Origin: Waddliaceae bacterium
GTDB lineage: Bacteria; Chlamydiota; Chlamydiia; Chlamydiales; GCA-2709385
Direction: 5' to 3'
Assembly (NCBI GenBank): GCA_002709385.1
Contig: PAQS01000024.1
Coordinates: forward strand, 110,228 to 174,227
DNA length: 64,000 bases
This document shows, one piece after another, positions 46,906-54,937 of the stretch. Below the pieces are notes generated by a model. It ran no database searches. It was not told where the DNA came from and saw only the letters and a program-made list of their open reading frames with translations. The first letter of the stretch is position 1. Every line of letters starts with the position of its first letter. The position numbers were made by a program, and so were the translations under genes.

Positions 46906-49712
46906 TATTTATAGAGAAATTTTTTCGGGATAACAGGCCCTGTTCGGTACCGCGCTTTCCCTTCTTGAATGACACACTCTAAAGTAGATTTAGAGAGTAC
47001 ACAGAAGAAATATTGTCTAGAGTCACGTAATTCATGACCCATAATAGGCATCTTTTCTCGTACCCAGCGAATTCCATCCATTACAGGAAGACCCAAAATC
47101 CCAATTGTCTGACGCAAGCCTTCGCCAATTTTTGGACTAATCAAAATACGATAACCCCAACGTTTACGCATTTCACTGTTCAAAAACCAGGCAGTATCAA
47201 AACGATGTAGATCTTTTGCACTTACATGATCTAATTCATAGTCGATGTGTTCTCTCGCAGCTCCTATGCGACGGCCATGTATAGGGGCCCCCCATATTTC
47301 GGGAGCTTCAGCACCATCTAAAGGTTTAAATAACTCGGTCTTTACATCCAACCATTTGGAGTAAGAGGGGGAGTCTTCTGCTGTGGATCCCATATGTAAA
47401 CTGCCTGATTGATTGACAGGGTCTCCCGTTTCAAGACGATGTCGTACTTGCCAAATAGGGCCTAAACGCTTTAATAGATCCGCATGCTTATTCCCATAAG
47501 CAATAAAGCGCTGATTATCCTTTGGAGACAAGCCAGGGTCGCCAGCAGCAAAACAGATGAATTTTCGATCAGCTAGTGGGACTCGGTGACACTGATAAGC
47601 AAAGCGATAGAGCCCGTTTTGGCAAAGAGCACCACCTAAACTATGCCCCAAAAATGCCACATTTTGTGCAATTTTATATTTAGGCAACTCGCCAATAGCA
47701 TCTGCCCAAACATGCAAAAGGCGGAAATACACCTGTGAAATACGCTTGGCCTCTTCAATGTAATTTGCATAAGCCTTTGTTCCGCATTGAGGAACTTTTT
47801 CTAAATGAAAATCCTCTTTCTTGAGTTTTTCTAGCGCTGTTTGCCAGCTGATTTTTTCCCTTTTACGATTTTCTAAAATATGTTCGCTAATATGTACAAG
47901 CTCCTCAGGCACTTCGTAAGGAGATTCTAGGAGATGCAAGAAGGATTCAGCCATACGGATTACGCCGTTGTAGCAAAGGTTCATCACTTCTTTATACTTT
48001 TCTCCGCTACCCTTCGTCACAGGCGTCTTCAAAAGCGCATCAAATGCTTCTCTGGCTTCAGTGTAGTAAGCCACCCAAATAGGAATTGTACGTTCGAAAA
48101 TGTAAGGGTGTTGATAGTGCATACCAGCCCATGGTTTTTCTCCTCCAGGAGCAGAAAAAGGGTAAAGGTCACTCAATACCGAAGCAATGCCATTCATGGC
48201 GTAAGGGGAGCTTGCTGTACTGCGGTAAAGCTGAATAAAAGGCATGCTTGGATCATTCGTTGCAGGCTCTAGTGTATAAGAGAATACACCCAAGCTATTG
48301 TCCATACACGACGTTACCGTATACCAGCGGCGGTGTCCTTGTTCATCAGCAGGAGCAGGAATCATAGCGCCAACGCGCCAGTGTTCTGTGGGATGCGGAC
48401 GTACAAGGTGCTTTTTGACAACAACATGAGAAAGAAGTTCGTAGTAATTTTCCCAAGACTGTTTCCGTTCTAAATCAGGAAAAACCTGTAAAAGTTCTTG
48501 CTGATCCACCCAAGGTTTGTAGCTTTTGTGTCCAGAATTTGTATAAAAACCAAGAATAGATTTGTGTAGAATTTTGCGCCCTGTAAACATGCGATCTCTA
48601 AGCATTCCACTGGGGGCAAGGATTTCCATGAGAAGATTGAAGGCTTCGTTTTCAAGGCCTGTGCAAGTTCCTTTTGCACAAGGACTATGAATAGAGTCTA
48701 GAACGGAAATAGCGTGAGAAACTCGAGGAATTTGTGAACCTGAAATTTTCTCTGCTGCGTGGTAAATCCCCCGCATTTCCCTTCCGCTTAACTCGTCTTG
48801 CATACGAGTACTTTCGTTATAGCTAGGTAAAACGTCTAGTAACTTAGTGTTATCTGTGTTCTCAATTTTTAATAATTCTTCTTTTAAGGGGATAAGCTTA
48901 CGGAAAGTGCGTTGTACTTCATGAAGTTCAATATTCCCCATTCCAATATTAATGCGGTAGACATGCTCTGGGGTTAAAGCCTCACCATTCATCCACATTT
49001 CTTGTAAATTAAACTGATACGCATATTGAATGTAACGGATATTATGCCAGCCATACTCCTGTTTCAAAAAGTCCATGAACATAGTAAGAGTATGACGGTT
49101 TTCACGCTTTTCTTCTAAAGTAAGAGGAGCGTCGTTTTGGAAACGTAGTTCGTAGTCATGATCTTTTGCTACGATACGGGTGACGCAGTCGATTTTACTT
49201 TGACCAGAAAAAGACTTTTCATAGGTTTGAAAAGCGCTAATAGCAAGGCTTGTGAAAGGGTCTGAATAAGGGGCCATTACACAACGGGCAGCGTAGCTTT
49301 TGGGGTAGGCCTCAGCTTGATCTAGAGAAATACTTTCCTTTGGGTGCTGGCAAGCTATATGGATATGGGGTTTGTTTTTAGATGTTTTGAGGCTTTTGTT
49401 TTCGATGGAAATTTCGGTTTTGAGAGGACCTCGAACTTTGCGAGTAAGAGGAAAAAAGTTACGGATTTTCCCTAAGAGACCAGGGGAAGCACTTTTTAAG
49501 CGAATTTCCCAGCAATGCTCTTTGCCACTCTGACACTTTTCTAAGGCGTAAACAGGGTGTTTTTCATCTAGTTTTTTGCCAAGGAGCTTAAATGTTTGGA
49601 GCGCGATTTTAGCTTCTGGGTAAGAAGGTGCTTCGATCCAAGTGGGAGGGACTGTGCCTGGTTTTTCTTCGTGACACCAAATCGTGTTTTTATATCGTGT
49701 AAGAGAGTCCAT
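46905..49712 (-). CDS. Class 3 lipase-like large chlamydial protein
   Basis: 935 residues, no signal peptide. The N-terminal ~650 residues are unrecognised (MDSLTRYKNTIWCHEEKPGT...). A lipase-like core follows: NVAFLGHSLGGALCQNGLYRF near 680-700 has the GxSxG nucleophile elbow of class 3 (fungal type) lipases, RHRLETGDPV (~755) a candidate Asp, and REHIDYEL a candidate His. Shared size and style with the DUF687-like protein at 16488-18308 suggest related chlamydial hydrolase families. Could be a secreted lipase or phospholipase acting on host membranes; localisation is inference. Confidence 0.7.
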   Translation of the reverse strand: MDSLTRYKNTIWCHEEKPGTVPPTWIEAPSYPEAKIALQTFKLLGKKLDEKHPVYALEKCQSGKEHCWEIRLKSASPGLLGKIRNFFPLTRKVRGPLKTEISIENKSLKTSKNKPHIHIACQHPKESISLDQAEAYPKSYAARCVMAPYSDPFTSLAISAFQTYEKSFSGQSKIDCVTRIVAKDHDYELRFQNDAPLTLEEKRENRHTLTMFMDFLKQEYGWHNIRYIQYAYQFNLQEMWMNGEALTPEHVYRINIGMGNIELHEVQRTFRKLIPLKEELLKIENTDNTKLLDVLPSYNESTRMQDELSGREMRGIYHAAEKISGSQIPRVSHAISVLDSIHSPCAKGTCTGLENEAFNLLMEILAPSGMLRDRMFTGRKILHKSILGFYTNSGHKSYKPWVDQQELLQVFPDLERKQSWENYYELLSHVVVKKHLVRPHPTEHWRVGAMIPAPADEQGHRRWYTVTSCMDNSLGVFSYTLEPATNDPSMPFIQLYRSTASSPYAMNGIASVLSDLYPFSAPGGEKPWAGMHYQHPYIFERTIPIWVAYYTEAREAFDALLKTPVTKGSGEKYKEVMNLCYNGVIRMAESFLHLLESPYEVPEELVHISEHILENRKREKISWQTALEKLKKEDFHLEKVPQCGTKAYANYIEEAKRISQVYFRLLHVWADAIGELPKYKIAQNVAFLGHSLGGALCQNGLYRFAYQCHRVPLADRKFICFAAGDPGLSPKDNQRFIAYGNKHADLLKRLGPIWQVRHRLETGDPVNQSGSLHMGSTAEDSPSYSKWLDVKTELFKPLDGAEAPEIWGAPIHGRRIGAAREHIDYELDHVSAKDLHRFDTAWFLNSEMRKRWGYRILISPKIGEGLRQTIGILGLPVMDGIRWVREKMPIMGHELRDSRQYFFCVLSKSTLECVIQEGKARYRTGPVIPKKFLYK

Positions 49713-50053
49713 AAACCTTATTCTTAAAAAGATGTCAAAATAACCCTTTTATGTTTACAGAGACTTTGTAGCAAGAAATTTATGATTGAAAGTTCTCTAT
49801 CTAAGATTCGAGTAAATGGTGCTTGTATGTATAGAAGAATGATTAAACGCGGCGAAACCAAGAAGCAAGGGCGCGGTGATAGATGCATAGGCATGCTCAG
49901 TCCGGAGGCGCTTGCAAAAGTAGTGAAGAGGTGTAGGCAGTTCAGTTGGATAATTACTATTACTTGAAGAGTCTTTTTATGTGTTTTTGGCAGAGTCTAG
50001 GGGCTTTAACAGTTTCCCTTGAATTTATTTAAAGTTATTTATAATATATTAGT
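49713..50053 (+). other. 341-bp gap left of the IS607 element
   Basis: No convincing gene. A 61-codon frame (49782-49967) is basic and unlike a folded protein. At 49843-49869 there is one arm of the dispersed GCGGCGAA repeat. The AT-rich stretch 49990-50053 precedes the transposase and probably contains the left end of the element, whose exact limit cannot be read because IS607 elements lack terminal inverted repeats. Confidence 0.4.
49843..49869 (+). repeat. Dispersed GCGGCGAAGC element, left arm
   Basis: TTAAACGCGGCGAAACCAAG resembles the reverse complement of 52159-52189 and the arm at 61349-61370. Confidence 0.5.
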
Positions 50054-50674
50054 GTGAGTAAGTATTTGACGATTGGACAAGCAGCAGAATAGTTGGGAGT
50101 TTCGACTCAAACTCTGCGAAGATGGGAACGAGAAGGTAAAATACCCTCTCCAGAGCGTACTGCGGGCGGTCAACGGCGTTATCACGTCAGTGCGCTCGGT
50201 CCTAAAAAGCATACATCTTTAGCTCAGGAGCGTCAAACAATTGCATACGCAAGAGTATCAAGCCATGATCAAAAAGATGATCTAGAGCGCCAAAAGCAAA
50301 TTCTGGAAATGTTTTGCGCTGCTCAAGGCTGGACATACGAAATTCTATCCGATCTTGGCTCGGGTATGAACTACCGAAAAAAAGCTCTAAAAAGACTTCT
50401 AGACGATATTATTGAGGGGCGGGTAGGACGTCTTGTCCTTACACACAAAGACCGGCTTCTGCGCTTTGGGGCAGAACTAGTATTCTCTATTTGTGAAAGT
50501 AGAGGGGTAGAAATTGTATTGATTAATCAAGGAAATGAGCCCTCATTTGAAGAAGAACTAGCTCAAGATGTTTTGGAAATCATCACAGTATTCTCTGCAC
50601 GTCTATATGGTAGTCGAAGTAGAAAAAATAAAGCTTTGATTGGCAAGCTTCAAGGAGCTATGGAGGATGTCTAG
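50054..50674 (+). pseudogene. tnpA: IS607 TnpA serine recombinase, interrupted by an amber codon
   Basis: From the GTG at 50054 the frame reads MSKYLTIGQAAE, then TAG at 50090-50092, then LGVSTQTLRRWEREGKI. This is a MerR-like helix-turn-helix with a stop inside its first helix pair. After it comes GGQRRYHVSAL and the resolvase domain YARVSSHDQKDDLERQKQ (nucleophile Ser), with DRLLRFGAEL near its end. An alternative TTG start directly after the stop (50093) would lose the first DNA-binding helix. The catalytic domain is intact, so the inactivation looks recent unless the stop is read through. Confidence 0.85.
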
Positions 50675-52109
50675 GACAGCTCAGTCTATGGTAGTTCGCT
50701 TACCTATTTACTTTTTAGAGCTGGATGGACAAAGGCTAGACCAACAATCGCGTATTTGTAACTGGCTATATAATCATCTTCTTGAAAAGTCTCTTGAGCT
50801 CAAAAATAAATATATCGAAATGCAAGATCCGGAAATAGCACGGGTGCTTTACACTGAGCGAGGACTGCGAAATCTTGTGCCTGGCTTGAAAAAAGATCAT
50901 CTATTTCTTAAGACGGTTCATTCTTCACCGCTTAAAAACAGCGCTTTGCGTTTAAGTGCTGCTATTAAGGCACATCAACAAAGCCGAAAAAAACTGCGCA
51001 AAGGGAAGAAAGCTGGATGGCCTCGGTTTCGCTCTTGGAAACGCTCATGGTTTTCTTTGCTTTTTGATGAGCCTGGTAAAGGTTTTCGTCTAGAAGGACA
51101 AAATTTGACGATCTCATTAGGCTCTGGTCTTGATAGAAAAGAGCGTAAAGTCACAGGAGTCTTGCAAAGTAGTAGTCCTTTAAAAGGAAAAGAAATTCGC
51201 AATTTTCGACTCGTGAAGCAGCTCGAGCAATTTTTTGCTGTGTTTACCGTGCATGTAATCTTACCTGAACAGAAAGAAATCAAGCGATTGATCGCTTTAG
51301 ATCCAAACCATAAAAACCTAGCTTATGGTGTCGATACTGAAAACGAGTCAGTAGAAATCGCAGCTCCTTCATGGTTAAAGAAACTAGACCAAAGAATCGA
51401 TGAAATTGCAAGCAAGAGAGATCGTTGCAAAAGACAGTCGCAAAAAGTACACCTAGAATCAAATAAGGGAGATACAGTAGATAAATATTATTGGAAGCCA
51501 TCTAGACGATGGGCGAAATTAGATGAGTTACTGGAAAAATTACGTAGAAAACGTCGAGAACAGACAAAGACCTTTCTATACACCGTATCCCAGAAACTCT
51601 TCAAAAGGTACGATCTCGTTGCTATAGGAGATTACACTCCAGATGGCAGTGGTTTGAGCACCAAGATGCGGCGAGCCATGAATAATCAATCTCTCATTGC
51701 TCGTTTTAAACATACGTTGTCTTGGGTTGCCCAAAAGTCAGGAAAAACATTTTGTGAGTTTGATGAGAAAGGAACTACTCGGACTTGCCATCAATGTGCA
51801 TTTACCTGGCCAGACGGTCTATGCCCGTCGATTCGTACATGGACCTGTCCAAGTTGCCAGACAGAGCATATACGAGATGAGAATTCAGCCCAAAATGGGC
51901 TTCAACGAGTCTTGCGAGACTTGAAATTAGAAAATTTAGTGCCTGGCTCGGGCCCCGTTTCAGTAATGAAACGGTGGGCTTGGTGTGCCTTGCCTAGAGG
52001 AGTACAAGTACTCCCTCAGGGGCAAAGCAGTGACTCTTTCACAGCACCAAGAAATTTAAACGAAGACATGATAGTCTTCGACCAAAACCGATTAAGTAAC
52101 TTTGCTTAA
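50667..52109 (+). CDS. tnpB: TnpB RNA-guided nuclease, RuvC-like, with displaced catalytic Glu
   Basis: 480 residues from the ATG at 50667 (AAGGAG upstream, 8-bp overlap with tnpA). Helix-rich N-terminal WED/REC part. RuvC-I Asp is in IALDPNHKNLAYGV (~211). At the usual RuvC-II site the canonical Glu is replaced: AIGDYTPDGSG has Gly-Asp (~320). About 43-46 residues later CEFDEKGTTRTC supplies Glu residues, the arrangement described for Fanzor and a subset of TnpBs. The zinc finger is TCHQC ... TCPSC, and RuvC-III Asp is in RDENSAQN (~403). The last ~65 residues are unlike a folded domain and overlap a structured RNA region. Confidence 0.9.
   Translation: MSRTAQSMVVRLPIYFLELDGQRLDQQSRICNWLYNHLLEKSLELKNKYIEMQDPEIARVLYTERGLRNLVPGLKKDHLFLKTVHSSPLKNSALRLSAAIKAHQQSRKKLRKGKKAGWPRFRSWKRSWFSLLFDEPGKGFRLEGQNLTISLGSGLDRKERKVTGVLQSSSPLKGKEIRNFRLVKQLEQFFAVFTVHVILPEQKEIKRLIALDPNHKNLAYGVDTENESVEIAAPSWLKKLDQRIDEIASKRDRCKRQSQKVHLESNKGDTVDKYYWKPSRRWAKLDELLEKLRRKRREQTKTFLYTVSQKLFKRYDLVAIGDYTPDGSGLSTKMRRAMNNQSLIARFKHTLSWVAQKSGKTFCEFDEKGTTRTCHQCAFTWPDGLCPSIRTWTCPSCQTEHIRDENSAQNGLQRVLRDLKLENLVPGSGPVSVMKRWAWCALPRGVQVLPQGQSSDSFTAPRNLNEDMIVFDQNRLSNFA
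51950..52109 (+). ncRNA. Putative omega-RNA (TnpB guide scaffold) overlapping the tnpB 3' end
   Basis: Three strong hairpins in a row lie inside and at the end of the tnpB frame: CCGTTTCA-GTAA-TGAAACGG (51955-51974); GAGGAGTAC-AA-GTACTCCCTC with an outer TTGCC/GGGCAA pairing (51990-52024); and CGAAGAC-ATGATA-GTCTTCG (52061-52080). TnpB guide RNAs normally come from this position and read out past the right end. The exact 3' limit and the guide are not determinable here. Confidence 0.45.
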
Positions 52110-52158
52110 AATCAAGCAAGTTTAGATAGGCTTTGGAGAGCGGTATAAGGTTTTCTTA

Positions 52159-52189
52159 GCGTCTTATTTTCTTTGCTTCGCCGCGTTTA
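52159..52189 (-). repeat. Dispersed GCGGCGAAGC element, right arm
   Basis: GCGTCTTATTTTCTTTGCTTCGCCGCGTTTA on the plus strand. Same core as 61349-61380 (which also has the AAGACGC tail, reverse oriented) and 49843-49869. Confidence 0.6.
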
Positions 52190-52201
52190 TTATTTGAGGG
52201 G

Positions 52202-53248
52202 CTAAGGCAAAGCTAAAATCACTTCATCGCCCTGACGTTCGATGCCAAGGGTACTTTCATCAGGGTGTCGTTGAAGAACTTTTTTGTAGCACTCCATGAA
52301 GGCAAAAAGTTTTTTCTTAGGCACGTACGCGCTATGTTTTTCCAAAATAGAAGCCATTGTCGTAATACCAGATTTTTTGCCTGTTTTTTGGTAGCGTTTT
52401 TTTTCTTTTTTATTGAGAGAGCTTGCGCTTCCAATGGCAAGATTAAACGCTTTACAAAGCTCTTCAGGAGGGCTTTCATCGAAAACATGTTCTGGCCGCA
52501 CAGCTTTTGGTCGAGATTTTTTAATCCAGTGTGCAGCATGTATAAGAGTTCTAAAAGAGGCTTGAATGCTGCTTTTTATTTTGTCTTTTGTATGTATGAC
52601 AATTGGCCAAGGAACTCCTGCTCGCTCTAGCTTTACAAAAGTTTCGCCATCTTTGAGTTTTCCAAATAAGACACTTCCCATTTTTACAGGCAAATAGCAT
52701 TCGTAGTCTTCAAGCCCATAATGTCTCTGGTGGCCTAAAATACAACCGATAACTCCCGTTATCCCACTTTTAATGTTGGAGCGAGGGCCAGCACTTCTTT
52801 CTCGATAATGGGTGGAGATACGGCGATAAGAACCTTTATGTGATTTTAAAAAACTATAAATCCGGTGCTCGGGGTCTTTAAAGCGAATACTTCCTCTAAG
52901 TAGAACTTGCTTTTGTTGTAAGGCTCTGGAAAAGAGATACCATGTTAACGCTCTGATATCTTCGATACTAGCTCTGGGGAGTTTTTGTCCTGCATAAAGA
53001 CTGTTTACACTTTTTTCTCCATTTCCCACATAATCAACGACTTGCTTTAGTGAAGTTTTATCAAAAGAGATTTCATTGCGACACATATTTAAATTTGCAA
53101 TGAGTTTCATATCTTTTAAAATTTTGGATTCAGTCCAGTTTTTTTCAATATGTTCGAATACAAAAGGGCGTATTCCAGCTCTTTGAGGAAGAGTGGGAGG
53201 CTGATGAGTGCAAGCGCAAGAGTATGAAGCAGATTTTTCCGTAATCAT
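52202..53248 (-). CDS. Hypothetical protein, 348 aa
   Basis: 348 residues; I do not recognise the family. The start MITEKSASYSCACTHQPPTLPQRAGIR has two close cysteines and prolines but no signal peptide. The middle (~65-260) is a compact basic domain with ALTWYLFSRALQQKQVLLRGSIRF, GSYRRISTHYRERS and YGLEDYECYLPVKMGSVLFGKL. The tail ends in a small beta-like segment (STLGIERQGDEVILALP). Codon and base composition match neighbours. Next to another unknown gene on the same strand with 68 bp between. A lineage-specific protein, perhaps secreted. Confidence 0.7.
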   Translation of the reverse strand: MITEKSASYSCACTHQPPTLPQRAGIRPFVFEHIEKNWTESKILKDMKLIANLNMCRNEISFDKTSLKQVVDYVGNGEKSVNSLYAGQKLPRASIEDIRALTWYLFSRALQQKQVLLRGSIRFKDPEHRIYSFLKSHKGSYRRISTHYRERSAGPRSNIKSGITGVIGCILGHQRHYGLEDYECYLPVKMGSVLFGKLKDGETFVKLERAGVPWPIVIHTKDKIKSSIQASFRTLIHAAHWIKKSRPKAVRPEHVFDESPPEELCKAFNLAIGSASSLNKKEKKRYQKTGKKSGITTMASILEKHSAYVPKKKLFAFMECYKKVLQRHPDESTLGIERQGDEVILALP

Positions 53249-53316
53249 GCTCGATGTTTTATTGCACGGAAGAGGATTTTAGGCAATAAAAATGGTTACT
53301 CTAATGAGCAAGTTAA

Positions 53317-54657
53317 CTATATTCTGCTTCGAGGGTTTTTAGGTGGTTTGGTTTGGCTATGGAAAATAGATTGTAAAGCCTCTTTTGTGTGTCCTATATT
53401 GCTCTTTGCAGAGGCTCCCATAGTTTGTTCCATTTTATTATCTATATTTGTGAGTTTATCGGTGATAGCTTTTTCTGGGTCCTCAGCTAATAAAAATTGT
53501 ACTATTCTCGATAGCTGTATAGCTGGGAACCTTTGAGTATTAGCTATGGCAGGGGCTTCTGTTACTATGGCTGGACCGATTGCGCGCAAGTAAAACCAAT
53601 TCATAGCTCTTGCTTCTCCTTGCCCTTCCAGACCGGGTGTCTGATTTATATCAGAAGCGATTTGTTTAAGTAAATTATGAAACTGAGGGGATAAATTTGA
53701 TTTACACTCATCGAACACAATATCTATAGTTTCTTTTACAGATGAAGAGATAAGGTTTTCTTTCTCAGCTGAGATTTCTTCTGCTTTTGATTGAGGCATG
53801 TTCTTTATAGGGGTGATCATTTTTTGATTGATGTTTTTTATATTTTTCTGACCCCAATTTTTTGCTAAAGCGCTTAAAAATTTGTCATCAAAGTTATTAA
53901 GACGCAAAGGAGGGTTTCCACTGCTAGCTTTTTGCATTTGCTTATTTATAAAAAACAAAGCCAAATCACCTGCTTCTTTAGGGCGTTTAGAAAGCCTTTG
54001 AAATGCTTTTTCACCTAAAGTGTCGGGAATAGAGTTTCCATGCTTATCATGTGTTTCTTTAATATATTTGACTAATTTTTTTCCTGATAATTTTTTCATC
54101 CTAGCTTCTATTTTAGCGCTTTCTTTTTTTGAAAGCGAGGGAGTAGGGGGTAAAGTTGTAGCTGGGGATTTCTCATTTTTTTCTGTTTTTGGAGATTCTC
54201 TTTCATTACTAACATTCCACCCTTTTTTGGGGTTTACTTGTCCTAGACGAGCTCCAGGTCTTAATCCACGGGTTGGTTCGGGGCTATATTCCCAGCCTTT
54301 TTTAGGATTAGATTCTCCTCTACGTGCACCAGGATTAAGTCCACGTAGATATAAATCTCCAACAAAAGAGCTTTTTTTATTCTCTGTTGGAGTGTGTTGA
54401 TCTGTCTCAGTGGTTGATGGTTTTAGTTTATTGTCGCTTAGTTTTTTAGGTTCTGCAGGTGAACTTGCATTTTCTTGCGTGTTAGTTCCATTTTTTAATA
54501 TGAGTTTGCTAACAGTTGTCGTATTAGAGTCTTCTGGAGAAAGTTTTGTTAAATTTGAAGTTTTAGGATTTCTAAAATCTGCACCAACATCATAACCGTC
54601 AATTCTTGTATGAGCGTTATCACCTGCTCCACTAGGACCATTAACCATATTTACCAC
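53317..54657 (-). CDS. Hypothetical protein with disordered N-terminus and NPKKGW repeats, effector candidate
   Basis: 446 residues. Residues 1-195 are low-complexity, rich in Ser, Asn, Pro, Lys. They hold two copies of a ~25-residue unit: LNPGARRGESNPKKGWEYSP and LRPGARLGQVNPKKGWNVSN (~108-150). Residues ~175-446 are helical (KKESAKIEARMKKLSGKKLVKYI; LNNFDDKFLSALAKNW). The segment from ~310 to 420 (DECKSNLSPQFHNLLKQIASDINQTPG, RFPAIQLSRIVQFLLAE) has spacing reminiscent of a RasGAP/RhoGAP-like helical bundle, but I cannot confirm this. No Sec signal. A type III effector is plausible. Confidence 0.7.
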   Translation of the reverse strand: MVNMVNGPSGAGDNAHTRIDGYDVGADFRNPKTSNLTKLSPEDSNTTTVSKLILKNGTNTQENASSPAEPKKLSDNKLKPSTTETDQHTPTENKKSSFVGDLYLRGLNPGARRGESNPKKGWEYSPEPTRGLRPGARLGQVNPKKGWNVSNERESPKTEKNEKSPATTLPPTPSLSKKESAKIEARMKKLSGKKLVKYIKETHDKHGNSIPDTLGEKAFQRLSKRPKEAGDLALFFINKQMQKASSGNPPLRLNNFDDKFLSALAKNWGQKNIKNINQKMITPIKNMPQSKAEEISAEKENLISSSVKETIDIVFDECKSNLSPQFHNLLKQIASDINQTPGLEGQGEARAMNWFYLRAIGPAIVTEAPAIANTQRFPAIQLSRIVQFLLAEDPEKAITDKLTNIDNKMEQTMGASAKSNIGHTKEALQSIFHSQTKPPKNPRSRI

Positions 54658-54937
54658 TCTTCTTTTTTTATTATCATAGTTTTAAAAACAATCACTAATA
54701 TAATTATCTTTTTGTTTAGTCTTTTGGTCAAATTTTTATTTATTTATTTTGTTCAGCTGTTTATTAAATGAGTTAATTTATGTTCGCATTAACCAGATGT
54801 TTATTTTCCGAGATTTATCAGCGTTTTCCCTCTTCCATATTAAACCCATTTTCGGTACATCTATCAGTGAGCTTTCTTTCTAAGGATGAAAAAAGCCAAA
54901 TGTCCTTACGCTGGATCGGATTGAGGAGAATGGATGC

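Larger units (their letters stand above)
50054..52109 (+). mobile_element. IS607-family element (tnpA pseudogene + tnpB)
   Basis: A MerR-HTH serine recombinase followed with 8-bp overlap by a TnpB nuclease is the IS607 layout. Coordinates given are the coding span; the true ends lie outside. No terminal inverted repeats or target duplication are expected for the family, and none were seen. The tnpA frame carries an amber codon, so the copy may not move by itself. Confidence 0.85.

Noticed and set aside
49782..49967. 61-codon plus-strand frame left of the transposon
   Set aside because: Biased basic composition, no ribosome site, overlaps the dispersed repeat; probably chance.
53348..54595. 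Several plus-strand frames with hydrophobic content opposite the 446-residue gene
   Set aside because: They mirror the low-complexity Ser/Lys-rich codons of the minus-strand gene, lack ribosome sites and are shorter.
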